From: Azospirillum ramasamyi
GTDB taxonomy: Bacteria; Pseudomonadota; Alphaproteobacteria; Azospirillales; Azospirillaceae
NCBI RefSeq assembly: GCF_003233655.1
Contig: NZ_CP029835.1
Span: forward strand, 124,001 to 188,000
Direction of reading: 5' to 3'
DNA length: 64,000 bases
The notes under the pieces are model-generated. The model worked only from the letters and a program-made list of their open reading frames with translations. It was not told the origin of the DNA and did no database searches. Numbering within the stretch: the stretch's first letter is position 1; every line of letters starts with the position of its first letter. Below, piece after piece: positions 16,939 through 25,606 of this stretch. The translations under genes were made by a program, and so were the position numbers.

Positions 16939-17807
16939 CCGACCATCTGAACGAGGACGCGCGACAGCGGCTTGAAACCCTCAGCGATGAGGAGCGCTGC
17001 CTGTACCTGGGGGAAACGCGGTGGATTGGCTATCCGGCCGCCGTGAGAGCCCTGACCGACCTCGTGAGACTCCGGGAGCGACCGAAATCCACCCGAACCA
17101 CGGGGGTCGCGGTGTGCGGCCCGTTCCGCAACGGCAAAACCATGGTTGCGGACCGCTTCCTGAAAACGCCGTCGGTCCAAATGCGCCCCGTCTACTACTA
17201 CCAGATGCCCAGCGAACCCTCCCGCGCGGAGTTCCTGTCCGGCCTCATCCGGGCGATGGGCCGCGTGCCGGACCCGACCAACCGCACGATCGATGGCCGG
17301 CGCCAGCAGATGATGGATCTGTTCGGAGAATACGAACCCCGCGTCATCATCTTCGATGACGCGCACCACGGCTTCCGCGGCAGCGGTGCCAAGGAATTTC
17401 ACACCCTGCTGCGCGTGATGGGGCATGAGTGGGATATTTCACCCGTGCTGATCGGTGACCGGTCGCTGGCGGAGGTGATCCACAACGACGGGGAACTGCG
17501 CACCCGCCTGACAAGCGCCCCACTGCCCCGCTGGCAATACGATGCCGATTATGCCCGCCTCCTGAACAGCTTGGTCCTCAGCCTGCCACTGCGCCGGAAA
17601 TCGGACTTGACGGAGGACACGCTGGCCAAGCGCATCTTTCTGACATCCGAAGGGTTGATCGGCGACATTGTGCAGACCGTCACGGCGACCGCGGTCGAAG
17701 CTGTGCGCCGCGGCGAGGAGCGGATCACCGTGGCGCTGTTCGACGACATGAAGTTTCGTCCACCCTCCAAACGGTTTTCCGCCCAGGATTTGCTGGGGCT
17801 GGGGTGA
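16935..17807 (+). CDS. tniB: TniB/TnsC-like AAA+ transposition ATPase
   Basis: 290 residues with Walker A GPFRNGKT (62-69) and Walker B VIIFDD (137-142), then a sensor-like segment SPVLIGDRSL. The length and motif layout fit TniB, the ATP-dependent target-immunity and target-capture protein that bridges TniQ and the transposase. It overlaps tniA by 4 bp and tniQ by 1 bp (TGATG), so the three are translated as a unit. The Walker A has Phe-Arg-Asn rather than the commoner residues, but the key Gly-Lys-Thr is intact. Confidence 0.9.
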   Translation: MTDHLNEDARQRLETLSDEERCLYLGETRWIGYPAAVRALTDLVRLRERPKSTRTTGVAVCGPFRNGKTMVADRFLKTPSVQMRPVYYYQMPSEPSRAEFLSGLIRAMGRVPDPTNRTIDGRRQQMMDLFGEYEPRVIIFDDAHHGFRGSGAKEFHTLLRVMGHEWDISPVLIGDRSLAEVIHNDGELRTRLTSAPLPRWQYDADYARLLNSLVLSLPLRRKSDLTEDTLAKRIFLTSEGLIGDIVQTVTATAVEAVRRGEERITVALFDDMKFRPPSKRFSAQDLLGLG

Positions 17808-19333
17808 TGGCACCGTCGCCCTCCCTCCCGGACACCGGACCTTTCCCGGTTGAGCTGTTGGAACGGGGCCGTCCGACCGGAGAGCGCTGGGCCACCGATC
17901 CCGTCCCGTTTCCAGACGAGCTGTTCAGCAGTTGGCTGGCCCGGATGGCCCACGCCAACGCGATGGGTCCGGACAGCTTCCTGACTCATCTGCGACTGAA
18001 AAGCCGGATAGCGGTCGCCGATCCGGATCGTGAACAGGCGCCGCGCCTGATCGCCTACCTGGAACGCCAGACCGGTCATCGCGGCCGGATTGGCCCGCTG
18101 CAACGGTTTGCCCATCCGATTGGCCGGCCTTGGGCCGGCGCGGTTGTCGCCCCCCGCTTCTGTCCGCTGTGCTGGCGCGAGGATGCCAGCCCCTACCTGC
18201 CCTGGTTCTGGCGGGTTGACGTGGCAGCCGTGTGCGTCCGGCACAACCGGTTCCTCCACGACCGTTGCCCGCGGTGCCTTGCTGAACTGGTGCCGCTCCA
18301 CGGCTCGGCGCGTCGTCCATTGTGGCGCTGCCACGCCTGTGGCACCGATCTTCGCACCGTCCCGGCCGCGAAGGCCCCGCGCACCGTGGTCCGGGGACAG
18401 CAACTGCTCCTGGAGCTGGCAGCTCTGGCCGAAGACATCGACCGGCCGGACCTGATCGAGCATGCGCTGACCGCGTTCCGGGCTTTGGGCGACAAACCGA
18501 ACGACGCAGCCTGGCCCATTCGTCAGCGATTGCACGCGGTGGGCGCCTCCTTGGCCGCCGCCCATGGGGTGTTGGTGGCGTCGGCGACAGGGTCCACCCG
18601 CACTCTCCTTCTGCAGCTCCTGACGGGGGGATCGCTGGATGCTCTCGACACGGCGGTTCTGCTGCCGGCCCGCTGCTGGCCGTCCATTGAAGAGGCCATG
18701 CGGCCACCGCAACGACGACGGCGGCCGGTTGGAGCTGACCGTTCAGCCTTGGTGGGCGCCTATGCTCGGGTCTGGAGCCGGATAACCCCCGCCCGCGCCC
18801 TTGCCATCGGCCTGACCAGCGACGTCCGCTCTGCACCCGTGACCGAGGTACGGAGCGCGACTGTTGCGGACGTGAAAGCCGCGGCGCAGTTGCTCGACCG
18901 ACGGTCCGCAGCTGGCTCCGAAATCAAAAGCTGGATGGGGGTCATAAACGGGTGGCTGAATTCCCCCCGGGCTCACCTCACCATCGGCACCATCGACACC
19001 CGGGTCGTTCAGCTGGCCCTGTTCGTCGACGCCATCCTCACCGTTCTGGTGGTGGAGGCCGCGTTGGAGGATCAGCTCCCCACCTTTCTGCGGGTGCTCC
19101 GACAGGCGGTCCATCGACGGTGCCTTCTGGCGGGCGCCCAAGCCATGGATACCGGGGTCTCGCCAAACCGTGTGGTCCTGTTCGAAGCCGCCGGCTGGCG
19201 GCGTCATGGACAGGCGCCTTACCGGTTTGCCTGCGATTTCCTCATGGCGCCGCGCCACGGTCCGCCGGTCCACATGCGCTATGGCCTGTTGGATGAAGCC
19301 CAATCGTTCAGCGGCCGGGCGGCAGGAAGCTGA
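17807..19333 (+). CDS. tniQ: TniQ/TnsD-family target-selection protein
   Basis: 508 residues. The N-terminal TniQ domain starts PFPDELFSSWLARMAHANAM, followed by zinc-binding cysteines C119/C122 (RFCPLCW), C143, C154/C157 (RCPRC) and C175/C178 (RCHACG). A long C-terminal region is at TnsD-like rather than short TniQ length, consistent with site-specific DNA recognition. It begins at the ATG overlapping the tniB stop; GTG at 17804 is an alternative. The insertion lies inside a DUF1403 gene, which may be the recognised target or chance. The 3' end overlaps the convergent DUF1612 gene by 26 bp. Confidence 0.88.
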   Translation: MAPSPSLPDTGPFPVELLERGRPTGERWATDPVPFPDELFSSWLARMAHANAMGPDSFLTHLRLKSRIAVADPDREQAPRLIAYLERQTGHRGRIGPLQRFAHPIGRPWAGAVVAPRFCPLCWREDASPYLPWFWRVDVAAVCVRHNRFLHDRCPRCLAELVPLHGSARRPLWRCHACGTDLRTVPAAKAPRTVVRGQQLLLELAALAEDIDRPDLIEHALTAFRALGDKPNDAAWPIRQRLHAVGASLAAAHGVLVASATGSTRTLLLQLLTGGSLDALDTAVLLPARCWPSIEEAMRPPQRRRRPVGADRSALVGAYARVWSRITPARALAIGLTSDVRSAPVTEVRSATVADVKAAAQLLDRRSAAGSEIKSWMGVINGWLNSPRAHLTIGTIDTRVVQLALFVDAILTVLVVEAALEDQLPTFLRVLRQAVHRRCLLAGAQAMDTGVSPNRVVLFEAAGWRRHGQAPYRFACDFLMAPRHGPPVHMRYGLLDEAQSFSGRAAGS

Positions 19334-20540
19334 GATCGCAAGCCCAGACCCGCTCACCGCCGCGGTCGGCGATGTCGCGCACCACGCCGGCCTTGGCGAG
19401 CTGCTCCACCAGCAGATGCACCCCGCGCAGCGACAGGCCGCAGCGCCCCTTCAACTCGCCTGCCGCCCGGCTGATGGTGAAGGCCGGCCGGTCGTGCAGC
19501 CAGTCGAGCACGTCGGGCAGGCGCGAGCTGCTGCGCCGCGGCGTGGCGGCCAGCCGCGCCTCCCAGTGTTCCTGGACCAGATCGAGATGGCGCAACCGTT
19601 CCAGCTCATGCGCCACCAGCTCGGGAACGCTGTCGAGGACCCAGCGGGTCCAGGCACCCTCGGTCCCGGCCAGGGCGAGGCGGTAGCCGGTGACGTCGCG
19701 GGCGAGCGCTGCCGTCAGCGGTGGCCAAGCGTGATGCAGCCGGCAGGCCTCGCGGATCAACTCGGGGGCGGCGAGCCACACCACCACGCTCCACCAGGAG
19801 GTCGGCGGCCGTTCCGCCGCGACCGCGGCCCGCAAGGCGGCACTCTCGGCATCGTCGTCCGGACCGCGGCGCTCCGGCGCTCCCGGATCGGGCCGCAGCG
19901 CCAGGGCGCGGATCGCCGACGCCGCCCCGAGCAGGCCGGGCGCAGCTGCCAAAGCCTCAGCCACCGCCTCCAGCGCCGGACCGGCATCGGCGGCGCGCGC
20001 ATCGCCGAGGCCGACCGGACGGCCGCCCTGAGCAACACTCCAGCGCCGGTGCAATTCGTCCAGCCAGGGCCGGGTCCAGGGCGTCAGCGGCGGCGGGGTA
20101 GTACCGGCCGCATCGCCTTCCACGTCCTCCAGATCTTCGCCGTCCCCGAGGTCGACCGCCTCCAGGGCGGCGATCGAGGCGCGCACCGCGGCCACGACGT
20201 CCCCTGGGTCTACCTCCCTGGCCGGGACCGCTGCGGGCCGGACGGAGGTGCGCTCCGGCGGCAGGGCGGCGGTCAGGCCAGCCGGCAGCTGGGCGAACAG
20301 CGGCACCAGCAGGGCGGCGCGGGCAGCCTCGCCCTGGGCGTGCTCCGGCGCGGCGAGGGCGCGCTGGAAGTCGTGGGCGTCGAGGCGGTGGCCGTCGAGG
20401 CGGATCACCGCGGCGGCCGAGCGGCGGGCGGCATCGGCGGCGAGGCGTCGGCGCCGCGCCGGGTCGGCGAGGGCCTGGTCGAGGCGGCCGAGCGCGCGTT
20501 CGGCGGCGAGCAGAGCGGGGAGAAGGGAGAGGAGGATCAT
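19308..20540 (-). CDS. DUF1612 / RHE_PE00001-family protein with C-terminal HTH
   Basis: 410 residues resembling the RHE_PE00001/DUF1612 proteins of rhizobial plasmids. The N-terminal block ALLAAERALGRLDQALADPA and DGHRLDAHDFQRALA is followed by a long acidic linker. The C-terminal segment is RRSSSRLPDVLDWLHDRPAF, then a helix-turn-helix-like tail (RGVHLLVEQLAKAGVVRDIA). Function is not established. Here it lies inside the transposon, convergent with tniQ and divergent from a tyrosine recombinase, sharing the dyad at 20629-20670. It may regulate or architecturally assist that recombinase. The family usually accompanies DUF1403, ScpB and a recombinase. Confidence 0.72.
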   Translation of the reverse strand: MILLSLLPALLAAERALGRLDQALADPARRRRLAADAARRSAAAVIRLDGHRLDAHDFQRALAAPEHAQGEAARAALLVPLFAQLPAGLTAALPPERTSVRPAAVPAREVDPGDVVAAVRASIAALEAVDLGDGEDLEDVEGDAAGTTPPPLTPWTRPWLDELHRRWSVAQGGRPVGLGDARAADAGPALEAVAEALAAAPGLLGAASAIRALALRPDPGAPERRGPDDDAESAALRAAVAAERPPTSWWSVVVWLAAPELIREACRLHHAWPPLTAALARDVTGYRLALAGTEGAWTRWVLDSVPELVAHELERLRHLDLVQEHWEARLAATPRRSSSRLPDVLDWLHDRPAFTISRAAGELKGRCGLSLRGVHLLVEQLAKAGVVRDIADRGGERVWACDLSFLPPGR

Positions 20541-20628
20541 CGCGGCTCCAGGAAAGCCGCGTCAGGTTAGCCGATTGCAGTGATTTTTACTAACTGCACC
20601 GACATCGAAGGGTAGGAAAAACCGGCTT

Positions 20629-20670
20629 TTGATAACACGTTGATAATGACAGTTATCATGGCGTTATCAA
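20629..20670. promoter_or_regulatory. Symmetric four-half-site dyad (operator or recombination core)
   Basis: TTGATAA at 20629 and 20640 (11 bp apart, top strand) mirrored by TTATCA(A) at 20653 and 20664 (11 bp apart, bottom strand) around the 6-bp centre TGACAG. The inner pair has 11-6-11 geometry, like Xer/dif core sites. It lies between DUF1612 and the tyrosine recombinase, so it may be an operator, a crossover site or both. Confidence 0.65.
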
Positions 20671-20712
20671 CAGCCGATGGACCCGCAGGCGCCGCGCCGC
20701 TAGGATGGCGCC

Positions 20713-22104
20713 ATGCCCACAGACCGCACGCTGACGGCTACAGAGGCCGCCATTCCCTTCGCTCTGGTCCCGACCCTGACGCCGGCCGAGGTCGAGCGCC
20801 TGCGCACGGCCTTCGCCGCCCGGCCCATGGCGGCGTCCACCCGGCGCGCCCTGCTCGGCGACGGTCGCCTGTTCGTGACGTGGTGCGGGCAGACCAAGCG
20901 CCAAGCGATGCCGGCCAGCCGGGAAACCGTGGCGGCATTTCTGGCCGCGGCGGCGGCTGAAGGCCGCTCGCCGGCCACCCTGCGGCGCTACCGCAGCTCG
21001 CTCGCCTGGTGGCACGCCGCCGCCGGCTTCGCCAACCCGTGCGCCGGGTCGGCCGTGGCCGTGCCGGTGCCCGGACCAGACCTTGCGGATGCCGCCATGG
21101 CGGCGCTGCGCACATTTATGGACGTTGCCCAGCACGGCTATGCCAAGGCGACCCTGCGAGCCGCCGAGGCCGACGTTCGGTTGTTCGCCGGCTGGTGCGG
21201 GCAGCAGGGGCTGTCCTGGTTGCCAGCCGAGCCTGCGACGGTCGGGCACTACATCCGGGATCTCGGCGGCTCCCGCAAACCGACGACCGTGGCGCGCTAT
21301 CTGGCGTCGATCGGCCTGATCCACCGCGCCGCTGGGCACCCCGACCCCTGCCGGCACTGGAGCGTGACGCTGGAGCGGCGCGGGCACGCGCGCGCGGTGG
21401 GCTCCGAACGGCGCCAAGCGGCACCGCTGACCGACGCGGTGCTGGCCCCGATCCTCGATCGGCTCGATCCGGCCCAGCCCGACCGATCAGACCCGCTGAA
21501 GCCAATCGATCTCCGCGACCGCGCGCTGTTGCTGGTCGGCCGCGACACCCTGGCCCGCGCCGACGAGCTGGTGGTGCTGCGCTGGGCCGACCTGCGACCG
21601 GTCGATCTCGCCTTGAACCCGGACGCGCAGCCGGGCGAGGCAACCATCCGGATCCGCCGGTCCAAGACCGACCAGGAGGGGCAGGGCGCCGAGGCTTGGC
21701 TGTCGGCCGAAGCGGTGGCGGCGCTCACCGCCTGGCGGGCGGTGGCGCCGCGGTGGCCGGCCGAAGCGGACAGGGAGGGGCCGCTCACCAGGGACGGGGC
21801 TTTCCTGTTCTGCCACCTGTCGCGCAGCGGCGCCGGCGAGCGGATGAGCCCGGCGGCGGTGCGCCGCGTGGTGGAGCGGCGCACCGGCGAAGCGGACCCG
21901 CTTGCCGTCGGCTTAAGCGGCCACAGCTTGCGCGTCGGCGCCGCCCAGGATCTGCTGGCCGCCGGCGTCGACTTGCCCGGGCTGATGCAGGCGGGACGCT
22001 GGTCCTCGCCGGTGATGCCGGCGCGCTACACCGAGCGCCTGCGGGCGACGCGGGGCGCGGTGGCTCGGGTGCGGCGTGGAAAGGATGGGAGGAAGCCGCT
22101 GTAA
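20713..22104 (+). CDS. Tyrosine recombinase with duplicated core-binding domain
   Basis: 463 residues. The catalytic set of the phage-integrase family is complete: R282 (ARADELVVLRW), K318 (RRSKTD), H404 and R407 (GHSLRVGA), W430 in the second-His position and Y439 (ARYTERL). The N-terminal half holds two SAM-like core-binding modules in tandem (around residues 42-108 and 146-212; RLFVTWCGQ and RLFAGWCGQ are equivalent). Most XerC/D proteins are near 300 residues with one module. It is encoded within the transposon and divergent from DUF1612, so it is the best candidate for resolving cointegrates made by TniABQ. Confidence 0.87.
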   Translation: MPTDRTLTATEAAIPFALVPTLTPAEVERLRTAFAARPMAASTRRALLGDGRLFVTWCGQTKRQAMPASRETVAAFLAAAAAEGRSPATLRRYRSSLAWWHAAAGFANPCAGSAVAVPVPGPDLADAAMAALRTFMDVAQHGYAKATLRAAEADVRLFAGWCGQQGLSWLPAEPATVGHYIRDLGGSRKPTTVARYLASIGLIHRAAGHPDPCRHWSVTLERRGHARAVGSERRQAAPLTDAVLAPILDRLDPAQPDRSDPLKPIDLRDRALLLVGRDTLARADELVVLRWADLRPVDLALNPDAQPGEATIRIRRSKTDQEGQGAEAWLSAEAVAALTAWRAVAPRWPAEADREGPLTRDGAFLFCHLSRSGAGERMSPAAVRRVVERRTGEADPLAVGLSGHSLRVGAAQDLLAAGVDLPGLMQAGRWSSPVMPARYTERLRATRGAVARVRRGKDGRKPL

Positions 22105-22167
22105 CGGTCCGGGATCATTGACGATCGGGCTTGGGCGATCGGGCTTGAAATTCGATTGAACAGCGCG

Positions 22168-22377
22168 TCACTCCTTGGCGTGCTCCTGCGGCTGCGCACC
22201 ACCGTCGTCATCCCAGCCACGAAGCCGGGCGCCACGCTCCAGTCGGCGTTGCCGCTCATCGGCAATGGTCACGGCAACCGGGAGCACCGAAGCGGTCTGA
22301 ATGAACATTTTCCCGCGCAGAAAATGGACCGACGACGAACGCTTGCTCGGGTGCTTGCTCGGGTGGGTGGCTTGCAT
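22168..22377 (-). CDS. Small hypothetical protein
   Basis: 69 residues starting MQATHPSKHPSKRSSSVHFL, with a GGAGAGG ribosome site 5-8 bp upstream. It is basic at the N-terminus and charged in the middle (ADERQRRLERGARLRGWDD), with no recognised domain. It is the first possible cargo gene right of the recombinase. Support is the good ribosome site and strand match with the genes to its right; no family is known to me. Confidence 0.45.
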   Translation of the reverse strand: MQATHPSKHPSKRSSSVHFLRGKMFIQTASVLPVAVTIADERQRRLERGARLRGWDDDGGAQPQEHAKE

Positions 22378-22535
22378 GACGGCCTCTCCTCTCCGGTGCG
22401 GTCCAATAAGACCTGGACTGACTGCACCGCTCTCGTGTGTTCCTCGCCGTGACAGTCATCCCGGCATGAAGGCACCCAACCGGTCCTGACCCGATTTCAC
22501 GTGCCCTGCGAACCATGCCCCTGCGAACCGTACCC

Positions 22536-22832
22536 CTACGAACCGTATCCGGGTTCCGCTTCCGCCGATGCCAGGATCTTGTCCAGTTCATCCGGATCGA
22601 TGAGCGCTGTCTGCGCCATACCCATCCCTCCATTGGAGCGTCCATCGGCATGCGGCAGATGGATCCAGGTCGCAGTACGGCGATACACAGGGAAAGAGAG
22701 CGAGTCGATCAGCTCCTCGTCGGTTTCCACGACGTAGCTCCCCGCAGGTTGCACTCCGTCCATGCCGTTCAATTCAAAGGGACGGGTGACCGTCACGGTC
22801 CTGGTGGTTGTGCGGGTGAATGCGGTGCTCAT
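22536..22832 (-). CDS. Conserved hypothetical protein
   Basis: 98 residues from MSTAFTRTTTRTVTVTRPFE. A much longer frame continues upstream to 23114 but overlaps the better small gene at 23059-23214, and GGGAG precedes this ATG. The segment PFELNGMDGVQPAGSYVVET, then LSFPVYRRTATWIHLP, resembles a small uncharacterised protein seen in Methylobacterium- and Azospirillum-type genomes, predicted to be a small beta-rich domain. No catalytic motif. Function unknown. Confidence 0.7.
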   Translation of the reverse strand: MSTAFTRTTTRTVTVTRPFELNGMDGVQPAGSYVVETDEELIDSLSFPVYRRTATWIHLPHADGRSNGGMGMAQTALIDPDELDKILASAEAEPGYGS

Positions 22833-23058
22833 CGAACGGTGCTCCCGTGCGTGTCCGGCGGTTTCTGAAGGTGCTCTCCGGGTCAGGTCGCCGGTTGGAC
22901 GAATGACCTGGTCATCGCATTTTGATGGCGAGGTAGGTGCCCGTTCGAAGTGACGGGCTTGCGGCGGATGGCATCCTGCAGATGCGCACCGGGTGGTTGG
23001 GCGCAGCCGCCGTCGCAGCCGTCGTCTTTGCAGGACGTTCATCTTGCAGCAGACACTG

Positions 23059-23214
23059 CTATCCGCTGAAGCCCGAGAACGCCAACCCTGCGAGAAAGCC
23101 GACTGACATGCCAAGTGTCAGATAGGCCATGCTTTTCCATTTCGGCGCGGACAAAGCCCAGGCCGCACGCTCTGAAGCGGTCCACTCTGATAGCGTCGTA
23201 TTCCTGAGCGTCAT
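23059..23214 (-). CDS. Small single-pass membrane protein
   Basis: 51 residues, MTLRNTTLSEWTASERAAWA followed by one transmembrane helix (MAYLTLGMSVGFLAGLAFSG). The ribosome site GGGAGG lies 5 bp before the ATG, the strongest in this stretch. The soluble N-terminus should face the cytoplasm by the positive-inside rule. No family known. It shares strand with the neighbouring cargo genes. Confidence 0.65.
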   Translation of the reverse strand: MTLRNTTLSEWTASERAAWALSAPKWKSMAYLTLGMSVGFLAGLAFSGFSG

Positions 23215-23431
23215 CGCAACCTCCCGCTACGGGTTTCATAATCAATATGGTGGCAATAATTTACATAACAATAATCGTCTCCAAATATTTACACCGAAGC
23301 TCATTTGATATAAAATCACATGCACTTTGATTGTCTTAATCAATATGCGGTTTTTCTGCCTCAATTTGGAATGCGATACTTTCCTCCGCTCCATCGGGGC
23401 AGGTCGCGGCGACGCCGTTGCGATGCCCGGC

Positions 23432-24019
23432 TCAAGACGTCATGAACCGGACTGCCTCAACCGATTGCCAGATGGTGAAAGTCGCAACGAAGAGAACGGT
23501 GGCGGCGGCGGTCAGGGACAGCGCCAGCAACACCCCGTCCTCCTCGAGGTAAGCCAGGGCGATCAGCATGATCGTCACGGCCGGCACGATGTTGCTCAGG
23601 GGAATCGGGACGAAGAAGACGCTTGTCAGCGCGAAAACGACCAGCCCAACAACGCGCGTCGTCGCGTCGAACGGCGTCTTCCAGCGCGGGTGTATGACCG
23701 TCTCCATGCGCCTCAACACCGGCACGGCACGATCGATCAGTTGGACCAGGCGCCGTGTCGAAAAGCGCCGGGACGTGATCATCCGGGGAAACACCGGACT
23801 CGCGCGCGCCAGGATCATCTGGATCGCGGGAATGGTCAGCAGCAGCCCGACGACCGGCGAGGTTCCCGGCGCCAGCCCGATCAGCGCCAGCAGCAGCAGA
23901 ACGATGCCGAAGGAGCGCTTGTGGAGTTTTTCCAGCAGCCAGCCGAGCGTGACGCAGTCGGCCGGAGCCTCGTCCAGCAAGCCACGCAGAACCTCGGATG
24001 TCGGGATATGCAGCGTCAT
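23432..24019 (-). CDS. ExoD family exopolysaccharide-synthesis membrane protein
   Basis: 195 residues from MTLHIPTSEVLRGLLDEAPA; an upstream ATG at 24055 is possible. DCVTLGWLLEKLHKRSFGIV is the family signature. Several hydrophobic helices follow (VLLLLALIGLAPGTSPVVGL; LVVFALTSVFFVPIPLSNIV). ExoD proteins are inner-membrane proteins first linked to exopolysaccharide production and alkaline tolerance in rhizobia; their biochemistry is unclear. It follows the sensor kinase by a few bases and is probably co-transcribed. Part of the transposon's stress-type cargo. Confidence 0.85.
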   Translation of the reverse strand: MTLHIPTSEVLRGLLDEAPADCVTLGWLLEKLHKRSFGIVLLLLALIGLAPGTSPVVGLLLTIPAIQMILARASPVFPRMITSRRFSTRRLVQLIDRAVPVLRRMETVIHPRWKTPFDATTRVVGLVVFALTSVFFVPIPLSNIVPAVTIMLIALAYLEEDGVLLALSLTAAATVLFVATFTIWQSVEAVRFMTS

Positions 24020-24062
24020 GGCCGCCTCGCTCCGGCCGTTTGGGATCGTCGCCATCGGGCGG

Positions 24063-25256
24063 TCACGCCGGGATCGACACCGTGACGGTGGTGCCGGGGC
24101 CGGAGCTGACGGTCACGCCGCCCTCGATCTGCTTGGCCAGCAACTCCATCAGGGTGAGGCCGAGCGAGCCGGTCCGCCGTTCATCGGGCATGCCGACGCC
24201 GTTGTCACCGATGGTCATGCACAGAAGGCTGCGCGAGCTGTGGCGGAACGAGACGGCAATGCGGCCGGGGCGTCCATCGGGGAAGGCGTATTTCAGCGCA
24301 TTGATCATCGCTTCGTTGGCGATGAGGGCCAGCGGGATGGCCTGATCCGGCTTCAGAAAGGCCTCGTCGGCGTCGACGTCCAGCACGATGTTCGGGCTGG
24401 GTGCGGCCCCGAAGGACGCCAGCAGGTCACGGCACAGCATCGCCAGATACCCGCCGAACTCGATCTCCTGCAGCCCCTGCGCCCGGTAGAGCTTCTCGTG
24501 GATCTCGGCCATGCGGTCCAGCCGCTCTACCGCACTGCGCAGCGCCTCCTGCACGGCCACTTCCTGGCTCTGAGCGATGCTCAGCTGGATGCGCAGAAAG
24601 GACGAGGCCATCTGCAAGGTGTTCTTGACGCGGTGGTTCACCTCCCGCATCAGGTCGTCCTTGTCGCGCAGAAGTAAATCCTTGTCGTGCAGTGTGTTGC
24701 GCAGCACCCGTTCCACTTCGATGCGGCGCTCGACTTCACTGGCGAGCTGGCGGTTGAGTTGGTCCAGCCGCTCGGTCCGCGACGAGACACGGCGGTCGAG
24801 TTCCTCGCTGAGCTGCCGCAATTGGTCTTCCGCCGCCTTGCGCTCGGTGATGTCGACAAAGGAGGCGAAGTGGTAGCGGATGCGTCCCTCCTCGAAGACG
24901 GGGGCGACATGCTGGAGCACCCACAGCAGCTTTCCGTCCTTCCGGTAAAGCTGCACCCCGCGCACGATGGCCTCCCCGGCGCGCACGGTCAGATCGATGG
25001 CGCGCCCCACCTCCGGGTCTGTGTCGGCGCCGGACAGGAGGTGATAGCTCCTGCCCAGCACCTCCTCCCGCGCGTAGCCGCTCAGCTTGATGAACGCGGC
25101 GTTGACGAAGACGACCGGCACATCCGGCAGGGTCGGATCGGCGATCAGCATCGGCATCAAAGTCGATTCCGCGGCCACCACGAAGGGACCGCCACGCGCC
25201 TCCTCCGCATTGACCATCTTCTCTGCGTCCTTCTGGTCGCGGGGATTACCGGGCAT
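24063..25256 (-). CDS. PAS sensor histidine kinase, HisKA_2 type
   Basis: 397 residues. The PAS domain at about 25-140 (FVNAAFIKLSGYAREEVLGR) lacks the LOV photoactive cysteine, since GRSYHLLSG replaces a GRNCRFLQG-like motif. A coiled-coil linker follows. The HisKA_2 box is LMREVNHRVKNTLQMASSFL with the phospho-accepting His, and the ATPase has ALIANEAMINALKYAFPDG and IGDNGVGMP. It is cytoplasmic with no membrane span. Kinases of this type often feed alphaproteobacterial general stress signalling. No PhyR/NepR was seen nearby; a lone receiver occurs at 29885-30265 in the same element. Confidence 0.9.
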   Translation of the reverse strand: MPGNPRDQKDAEKMVNAEEARGGPFVVAAESTLMPMLIADPTLPDVPVVFVNAAFIKLSGYAREEVLGRSYHLLSGADTDPEVGRAIDLTVRAGEAIVRGVQLYRKDGKLLWVLQHVAPVFEEGRIRYHFASFVDITERKAAEDQLRQLSEELDRRVSSRTERLDQLNRQLASEVERRIEVERVLRNTLHDKDLLLRDKDDLMREVNHRVKNTLQMASSFLRIQLSIAQSQEVAVQEALRSAVERLDRMAEIHEKLYRAQGLQEIEFGGYLAMLCRDLLASFGAAPSPNIVLDVDADEAFLKPDQAIPLALIANEAMINALKYAFPDGRPGRIAVSFRHSSRSLLCMTIGDNGVGMPDERRTGSLGLTLMELLAKQIEGGVTVSSGPGTTVTVSIPA

Positions 25257-25606
25257 GCAACGCTCCCTGCGTTTGGCATTTCTTTCAAAAAGATACAGGT
25301 GCGGATCACAGGCTCATTATGCGCAAAAGTGGCGCCGACACATCGCCCGATGCCCCATCTGACAGTAAAACATATTAACTGCCCAGAAAAATAACTTCCT
25401 CGAAATCACGAATTTAAAAATACCGATCACATGCCTTCGAACATCTTCTCCTTTTAGCTTACGATTTATAGTGATTTTCTCACAATTATATTTCTGCATC
25501 GATTGAATTTTTACAGCGCAGCATAATATTTGCCTAAGTCATTCAGGTCGAGCCCGGCGCTCCCTGCCAGCACCCGACCACCATCCCGAACAGTCACGGA
25601 GACGAC
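25257..25606. other. AT-rich intergenic region
   Basis: Divergent region between the kinase and the phasin-like gene, unusually AT-rich for this window (e.g. about 25380-25530). A 60-residue frame on the minus strand has no ribosome site and looks spurious. It probably holds promoters for both directions; no specific box was identified. Confidence 0.5.

Noticed and set aside
19308-20540. DUF1612 as part of the host ScpB/DUF1403 locus rather than of the transposon
   Set aside because: It lies well inside the ends defined by the inverted repeats and target duplication, and its 3' end overlaps tniQ.
25317-25499. A 60-residue minus-strand ORF in an AT-rich gap
   Set aside because: No ribosome site and no recognisable content; likely chance in low-GC DNA.
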